Source of the DNA: Clostridiales bacterium
Lineage (GTDB): Bacteria; Bacillota; Clostridia; Oscillospirales; CAG-272
Reading direction: 5' to 3'
NCBI GenBank assembly: GCA_012840355.1
Contig: DULN01000004.1
Span: 62,001 to 126,000, forward strand
Length of the DNA stretch: 64,000 nucleotides
A program made the translations under genes and the position numbers. The notes below the pieces were generated by a model. It ran no database searches. It saw only the letters and a program-made list of their open reading frames with translations, and was not told the origin of the DNA. Shown piece after piece: positions 60,148-64,000 of the stretch; positions within the stretch are counted from its first letter, which is position 1, and each line of letters starts with the position of its first letter.

Positions 60148-61530
60148 CTGGTTTTCGAGCCGCATCCATACCAAGCGTATTGCATCGAGCGCATTGTCCG
60201 CGACCCGGCGGTAGGTCTCTTCCTCGATATGGGTCTCGGCAAGACTATAATCACACTGACCGCTATCAAGGAACTGAAATATTACCGCTTTGAAGTAAAC
60301 CGCGCGCTTGTGATCGCGCCGAAGAAAGTCGCCGAGGCAACCTGGAGCCGCGAAGCACAGAAGTGGGATCACACAAAAGACTTGAGAATCCGGTTAGTCC
60401 TCGGCCCCGAACAGCAACGATTACGGACGCTTAATACGCCGGGTGACATCTGGATTATAAATCGTGAGAATGTGAAATGGCTGGTCGACTACTACCGAAA
60501 TGATTGGCCGTTCGACATGGTGGTAATCGACGAGTCGAGCAGCTTTAAAAATCATCAGGCAAAGCGGTTTAAAGCGCTTGTGTCGGTACGACCTCATATC
60601 AAGCGCATCGTGGAGCTGACCGGCACGCCGTCGCCGAACGGGCTTTTGGACCTGTGGGCGCAAATCTATCTGCTTGACGGCGGGCAAAGGCTGGGCAAGT
60701 ACATAACTCACTACCGAGAGCGGTACTTCGAGCCGGACAAGCGTTGTGCGGCGCAGATATGGAGCTGGAAGCCAAAGCGCGGGGCAGCGGAAGCGATACG
60801 GGAGAAAATCGCCGATATCTGCGTGTCGATGCGCACCGAAGACTACTTGCAGCTGCCGGACCTTATCACGCACGACGTGCCGGTCGAGCTGGACGAAGCT
60901 GCGCGGCGGCGGTACCGCGAACTTGAGAGAAAGATGCTGCTTGAAATAGGCGAGGCGACAATATCGGTAACGTCTGCCGCGGCGCTGTCGAATAAGCTGA
61001 CGCAGCTTTGCAACGGCGCAATCTACGACGACTCGCACAGCGCCTATGAGGTGCATGGCTGCAAGCTTCAGGCGTTGGCGGAGCTTATCGAGAGCCTAAA
61101 CGGCCAGCCGGCACTTGTGTTCTATAACTTCCAATCGGACATACCGAGGTTAACAAAAGCCTTGTCCGGCATGGGTCTGCGGATTCGGCAGCTGCAATCA
61201 GCCGAGGACGAGCGAGCCTGGAACAATCGCGAAGTTGACATCCTGCTTGCGCATCCGGCTTCGGCGGCGTACGGGCTCAACCTGCAGGACGGCGGAAATC
61301 ATGTAATCTGGTTCGGCTTGCCGTGGTCGCTGGAGCTGTACCAGCAGGCAAACGCGCGGCTTCACCGGCAGGGGCAGACGCAAAAAGTCATTATACACCG
61401 TCTGCTTGTGACCGACAGCCGCGACGAGGACATCGCGGCAGCACTCGATACAAAAGGCGCGTCACAGGAGGCGCTAATCGAGAGCCTCAAAGTCCGGATA
61501 GAAAAAATCAGAAAGGAGTTGGTACATTGA
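60148..61530 (+). CDS. SNF2-type phage helicase, apparent CTG start
   Basis: About 460 residues. Q-motif region FEPHPYQAYCIERIV, Walker A FLDMGLGKT (about 25-33), DExx box VVIDESSSFKN (about 126-136), then the C-terminal helicase motifs LVFYNFQSDIPRL, LLAHPASAAYGLNLQDGGNHVIWFGLPWSLELYQQANARLHRQGQ. The N-terminal Q-motif is encoded between 60148 and 60228, where no ATG/GTG/TTG exists; CTG at 60148 follows the VRR-NUC stop directly and has GGGGGTGG about 7 nt upstream. ATG 60229 would delete the Q-motif and cut into Walker A. Confidence 0.9.
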   Translation: MVFEPHPYQAYCIERIVRDPAVGLFLDMGLGKTIITLTAIKELKYYRFEVNRALVIAPKKVAEATWSREAQKWDHTKDLRIRLVLGPEQQRLRTLNTPGDIWIINRENVKWLVDYYRNDWPFDMVVIDESSSFKNHQAKRFKALVSVRPHIKRIVELTGTPSPNGLLDLWAQIYLLDGGQRLGKYITHYRERYFEPDKRCAAQIWSWKPKRGAAEAIREKIADICVSMRTEDYLQLPDLITHDVPVELDEAARRRYRELERKMLLEIGEATISVTSAAALSNKLTQLCNGAIYDDSHSAYEVHGCKLQALAELIESLNGQPALVFYNFQSDIPRLTKALSGMGLRIRQLQSAEDERAWNNREVDILLAHPASAAYGLNLQDGGNHVIWFGLPWSLELYQQANARLHRQGQTQKVIIHRLLVTDSRDEDIAAALDTKGASQEALIESLKVRIEKIRKELVH

Positions 61531-61859
61531 CGACTGAACAGTTCAACAGCATTTTTCGCGATACAATAGAAAAGGCATTTAATTTACTTAACGGCAAAGC
61601 CGCTGAGTATGCCGAAAGCGGCGACCGGCTTCACAACTTCAAGCGCGCGGCGGAGCTGCAAGGCTGCACGCCTATCGGCGCGCTCGCCGGGATGATGGTC
61701 AAGCATACCGTTTCAGTATATGACCTCGTGCGCCGGCATGAGGAGAGCGCAAGGATACCGGCGGAGCTTTGGGACGAGAAGATCATCGATAGCATCAACT
61801 ACCTCATACTACTTAGGGCGGCGGTAAGGGAGACAGCCGGTGACGAACAAGGAGCTTAG
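61527..61859 (+). CDS. conserved phage protein (DUF1599-like)
   Basis: 110 residues from TTG 61527, which overlaps the helicase stop as TTGA; AAGGAG lies 8 nt upstream. Sequence IFRDTIEKAFNLLNGKAAEYAESGDRLHNFKRAAELQGCTPIGALAGMMVKHTVSVYDLV resembles phage proteins grouped near DUF1599 / nucleotide-modification-associated domains. Role unproven. Overlaps the next gene by 20 bp. Confidence 0.7.
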   Translation: MTTEQFNSIFRDTIEKAFNLLNGKAAEYAESGDRLHNFKRAAELQGCTPIGALAGMMVKHTVSVYDLVRRHEESARIPAELWDEKIIDSINYLILLRAAVRETAGDEQGA

Positions 61860-62232
61860 GCAGCTGTACTGGCTCAACAAAGAAATCGAGCGCGACAAAG
61901 AGCGGCTGCGCGAGTTGTACGCCGCGGCAACCGATACCTCGTGCAAGATAACCGGGTTGCCGCACGCGCCGGGCTCAAGCGACAAGACCGCGCTGGCGGT
62001 CGAGATCGCCTACCTTCGCGAGGTTATCGAGCAAAAGATAAAGCGCTGTTACGCCGAGTACAACAAGATATTGGAGTATATAAACAGCATTGACGACAGC
62101 TTTATCCGGCAGATCATGACGCTGCGGTACATACACGGCTACAGCTGGCGCAAGGTCGCTCACCACATGGGCGGAGGCAACACCTCAGACAGCGTGCGCA
62201 AAGCGTGCATTAGGTATTTGGCATCGCATTAA
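61840..62232 (+). CDS. phage late transcription regulator, sigma-70-region-4/ArpU-like
   Basis: 130 residues from GTG 61840. A coiled-coil N-terminus is followed by a sigma-factor-like helix-turn-helix at the C-terminus (IRQIMTLRYIHGYSWRKVAHHMGGGNTSDSVRKACIRYL). Such proteins sit just before terminase genes and switch on late transcription; the promoter with TTGTCCG repeats directly downstream (62234-62267) is the probable target. Confidence 0.8.
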   Translation: MTNKELRQLYWLNKEIERDKERLRELYAAATDTSCKITGLPHAPGSSDKTALAVEIAYLREVIEQKIKRCYAEYNKILEYINSIDDSFIRQIMTLRYIHGYSWRKVAHHMGGGNTSDSVRKACIRYLASH

Positions 62233-62233
62233 G

Positions 62234-62267
62234 TTGTCCGTTTTGTCCGCATATATTGTGGTATAAT
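62234..62267 (+). promoter_or_regulatory. candidate late promoter with TTGTCCG repeats
   Basis: Two TTGTCCG copies (62234-62240, 62243-62249) 9 bp apart, then an extended -10 TGGTATAAT (62259-62267). No consensus -35 at 17 bp, which suits an activated promoter. Confidence 0.6.
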
Positions 62268-62291
62268 GATAGCGTCGGGAATATTTAGTTT

Positions 62292-62321
62292 AGCGCCTTC
62301 AAACAACGAAGGCGCTTTTTT
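62292..62321 (+). terminator. intrinsic terminator just after the late promoter
   Basis: AGCGCCTTC, loop AAACAAC, GAAGGCGCT, TTTTTT; only about 20 bp after the expected start of the transcript, so probably an attenuator. Confidence 0.8.
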
Positions 62322-62417
62322 GTGCCCATAGAGGCCGTGAGATAGGCGGGCGGAATAACGCCGCAGGAGTATGCCCGGGGCGGGAGGGCGCGGCGTATTA
62401 GAGGGGTAGCTAAAACA

Positions 62418-62786
62418 ATGCATGACAATTTTGCAACTTCAAAACCGTATCGGCCGTGCAAATGGCCGGGCTGCGGGGCGCTGACGCGCGAGACTTGGTG
62501 CGACAAGCATAAGCCGAAGGACCGAGGCAGACGTAAAGAGTCCGAGTCATGGCACAGCCTCTACTATACGCAGGCGTGGAAGAGGCTACGCGCCGAGCAG
62601 CTAATCAGTGAACCGTTCTGCCGCAGATGCGCGTGCCGGGGGCTGAGGACGCCCGCGACCGAGGTGGACCATATCACGCCGCACCGCGGAGATCGGGCTT
62701 TGTTTTTCGACCGGGGCAACCTCCAGTCGCTTTGCCATAGCTGCCACTCGGCAAAGACAGCGAGGGAGCAGCCCCCCCGGCCTTAA
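62418..62786 (+). CDS. HNH endonuclease
   Basis: 122 residues. An N-terminal zinc knuckle (CKWPGCGALTRETWCDKH) precedes the HNH core CRRCACRGLRTPATEVDHITPHRGDRALFFDRGNLQSLCHSCHSAKTAREQ. HNH proteins beside terminases help cleave DNA during packaging at cos-type ends. It precedes the small terminase, as in many cos phages. Confidence 0.92.
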   Translation: MHDNFATSKPYRPCKWPGCGALTRETWCDKHKPKDRGRRKESESWHSLYYTQAWKRLRAEQLISEPFCRRCACRGLRTPATEVDHITPHRGDRALFFDRGNLQSLCHSCHSAKTAREQPPRP

Positions 62787-62905
62787 AAAGTTTTCGGCGG
62801 CACCTTTGCAACCGCGGCCGGGCTCGCGCGCGCGAAATTTTCCCCGATGGAATTTTGAAAAAACCGAAATTTTCGAGTATTTTGGGCGCCGGAGGTGAGA
62901 ATTTT

Positions 62906-63355
62906 TTGCCGACGAAGATAATTTCAATAGAAAACGCCCGAAAGCATTACACAAAACAGGAGAAAACGGCTCGCATGGCGGCGGAGGCGCGGCTTACGAG
63001 GCCGAACGCGCGGCTCTCGCCGCCTGATTATATAAAATCTGACGAGCTGGCGCAGAAGTACTGGCGGCAGACGGTAAAAAATCTCCGGGGGCTGAAGATA
63101 CTTGACAACGCGGACGCCGAGGCGCTCGGGACCTACTGCTCGATTATGGCGCGGCTTGAGGTAATGCGCAAAAAGCTCGCCGAGGATGGGTTCTACGACA
63201 GCGAGCTCATCAAGCGAATAGAGGCGCACGAGCGGCTGCAGCTGCAGTACGCGACGAAGCTCGGGCTAACGCCGGAGGCGCGGCTGCGGATAGCCAAGCG
63301 CGAGGCTGAACAACAAGAGCTTGACGAGGCGGACGAGCTGTACGGCACAGCGTAA
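62906..63355 (+). CDS. phage terminase small subunit, P27 family
   Basis: 149 residues from TTG 62906 (GGAGGTGAG 10 nt upstream), giving a product that begins PTKIISIENARKHYTKQEKTARMAAEARL. The body KSDELAQKYWRQTVKNLRGLKILDNADAEALGTYCSIMARLEVMRKKL is typical of P27-type small terminases, which recognise the packaging site. The large subunit follows after 2 bp. Confidence 0.9.
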   Translation: MPTKIISIENARKHYTKQEKTARMAAEARLTRPNARLSPPDYIKSDELAQKYWRQTVKNLRGLKILDNADAEALGTYCSIMARLEVMRKKLAEDGFYDSELIKRIEAHERLQLQYATKLGLTPEARLRIAKREAEQQELDEADELYGTA

Positions 63356-63357
63356 GA

Positions 63358-64000
63358 ATGGACCCCGTAACGCAGTACGCGCACGACGTCGTATACGGCG
63401 GGCTGAGAAAATACTGCTGCAAGTGGGAGATACTCGCATGCAAGCGGCACCTTGACGACCTCGAGCGCGCCGGCACGCCTGAGTTCCCCTGGGTGTTCGA
63501 CCCTACGCGCGCCGACCGTATCTTCCGGCACTTTTCGGGCATAAAGCGCACCGACAAGCCGGACGAGTACATAGCGCTTGAGGACTGGCAGAAATTCGAC
63601 CTCGGCTGTATTTTCGGCTGGGTGCATATGGAGGCCGGCCGGCGCAGGTTCATGAAAGCCTACCGCCGCATCGCGCGCGGTCACGCCAAAACTACCGACG
63701 CGTCTGGTGTGGTTACCTACATCATGTGCGGAGACGCAATCTACCCGCCCGGTCAGCCAGAGCTTGCGGTATTCACGCACAACCCCATAGTCAACATCGT
63801 CGCGGTCGACAAGGAGCAGGCGAAATCAACCGTCTGGGGCGACGTGTGGGAGATGGTGTCGGCGAACGAGCAGTTCTCAAAGCGGCTCGACGTCAAACGC
63901 ACATATATCCGCCACAAGACCCGCGGCGGCGGGATAAGGCTGTTTTCGAAGGAGACCACAAACAAAGACGGCGAGAAGCCCGACCTTGTGGTCGTCGAGG
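63358..64000 (+). CDS. phage terminase large subunit (5' part)
   Basis: 214 codons are visible before the window ends. The N-terminal ATPase domain has FMKAYRRIARGHAKTTDASG, the deviant Walker A region (ARGHAKTT) used by HK97-type large terminases, and the start of the Walker B strand (KPDLVVVE). FSGIKRTDKPDEYIALEDWQKFDL precedes it. ATP-driven DNA packaging motor. No own ribosome site; probably coupled to the small subunit, 2 bp upstream. Confidence 0.92.
   Translation, partial: MDPVTQYAHDVVYGGLRKYCCKWEILACKRHLDDLERAGTPEFPWVFDPTRADRIFRHFSGIKRTDKPDEYIALEDWQKFDLGCIFGWVHMEAGRRRFMKAYRRIARGHAKTTDASGVVTYIMCGDAIYPPGQPELAVFTHNPIVNIVAVDKEQAKSTVWGDVWEMVSANEQFSKRLDVKRTYIRHKTRGGGIRLFSKETTNKDGEKPDLVVVE

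Larger units (their letters stand above)
49397..64000 (+). mobile_element. left part of a prophage (runs off the right edge)
   Basis: Gene order integrase (minus), repressor (minus), divergent early genes, DNA replication module, late regulator, HNH, small and large terminase is that of a clostridial tailed phage. The left boundary is set by the recombinase end and the flanking host sialidase gene; the attachment core cannot be fixed because the right end is outside the window. No tRNA is seen at the junction, consistent with a serine recombinase. Confidence 0.85.

Overview
The window looks like a high-GC, spore-forming member of the Clostridia (Firmicutes). The evidence is a mother-cell sigma factor sigE with its processing protease spoIIGA, a spore-cortex-type amidase (cwlD), a WalK/YycH/YycI signalling cluster with a WalR regulator, T-box control of tryptophan synthesis, strong Shine-Dalgarno sites, and consensus TTGACA-17-TATAAT promoters. 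DapL (the LL-diaminopimelate aminotransferase route to meso-DAP) also fits anaerobic Clostridia. Species cannot be named from the sequence alone.

Layout. 0-3.5 kb: the 5' end of a lipoprotein, manA, cwlD and a MtaA/CmuA-like methyltransferase. 3.7-7.8 kb: a small unknown gene, a structured intergenic segment, a serine hydrolase, a cysteine-cluster protein and a Gfo/Idh/MocA oxidoreductase. 8-12.4 kb: housekeeping (rpmE, coaE, lytic transglycosylase, ogt, tcdA, an SPFH/zinc-ribbon protein). 12.7-14.4 kb: spoIIGA-sigE behind a promoter with Spo0A-type features. 14.4-18.1 kb: a secreted CBM9-like protein, ispE, a DUF362 ferredoxin and a candidate free-standing structured RNA. 18.2-19.1 kb: ogg. 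19.4-26.5 kb: a complete trpEGDCFBA operon under one Trp T-box. 26.5-33.1 kb: assorted small-metabolism genes and a carboxypeptidase-regulatory-like repeat protein that appears frameshifted. 33.2-43.2 kb, minus strand: a cell-envelope block (two SIS proteins, dapL, walK-yycH-yycI, murA, a HAD phosphatase). 43.4-49.3 kb, plus strand: a promoter-terminator ncRNA candidate, a second serine hydrolase, a glycosyltransferase, walR, two small proteins and a sialidase-like protein. 49.4 kb to the end: the left part of a prophage.

The prophage runs serine recombinase, repressor with a divergent promoter and paired palindromic operators, small early genes, a replication module (DUF2800, DUF2815, family A DNA polymerase, VapE-type primase-helicase, VRR-NUC nuclease, SNF2 helicase), a late regulator, HNH nuclease, small terminase and the start of the large terminase. 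The head and tail genes lie beyond the window.

The observations most worth checking are: (i) several genes whose reading frame, conserved N-terminus and well-placed Shine-Dalgarno all point to a non-ATG/GTG/TTG start (SNF2 helicase CTG, phage regulator ATT, trpF ATA, possibly spoIIGA ATT); (ii) two candidate stand-alone structured RNAs at about 17.84-18.12 kb and 43.49-43.65 kb; (iii) a dispersed family of G6-ACTTTTT palindromes, sometimes followed by a second shared 20-bp motif; and (iv) WalR encoded about 6 kb from, and opposite to, WalK. I did not find a clearly new multi-gene defence or biosynthetic system.
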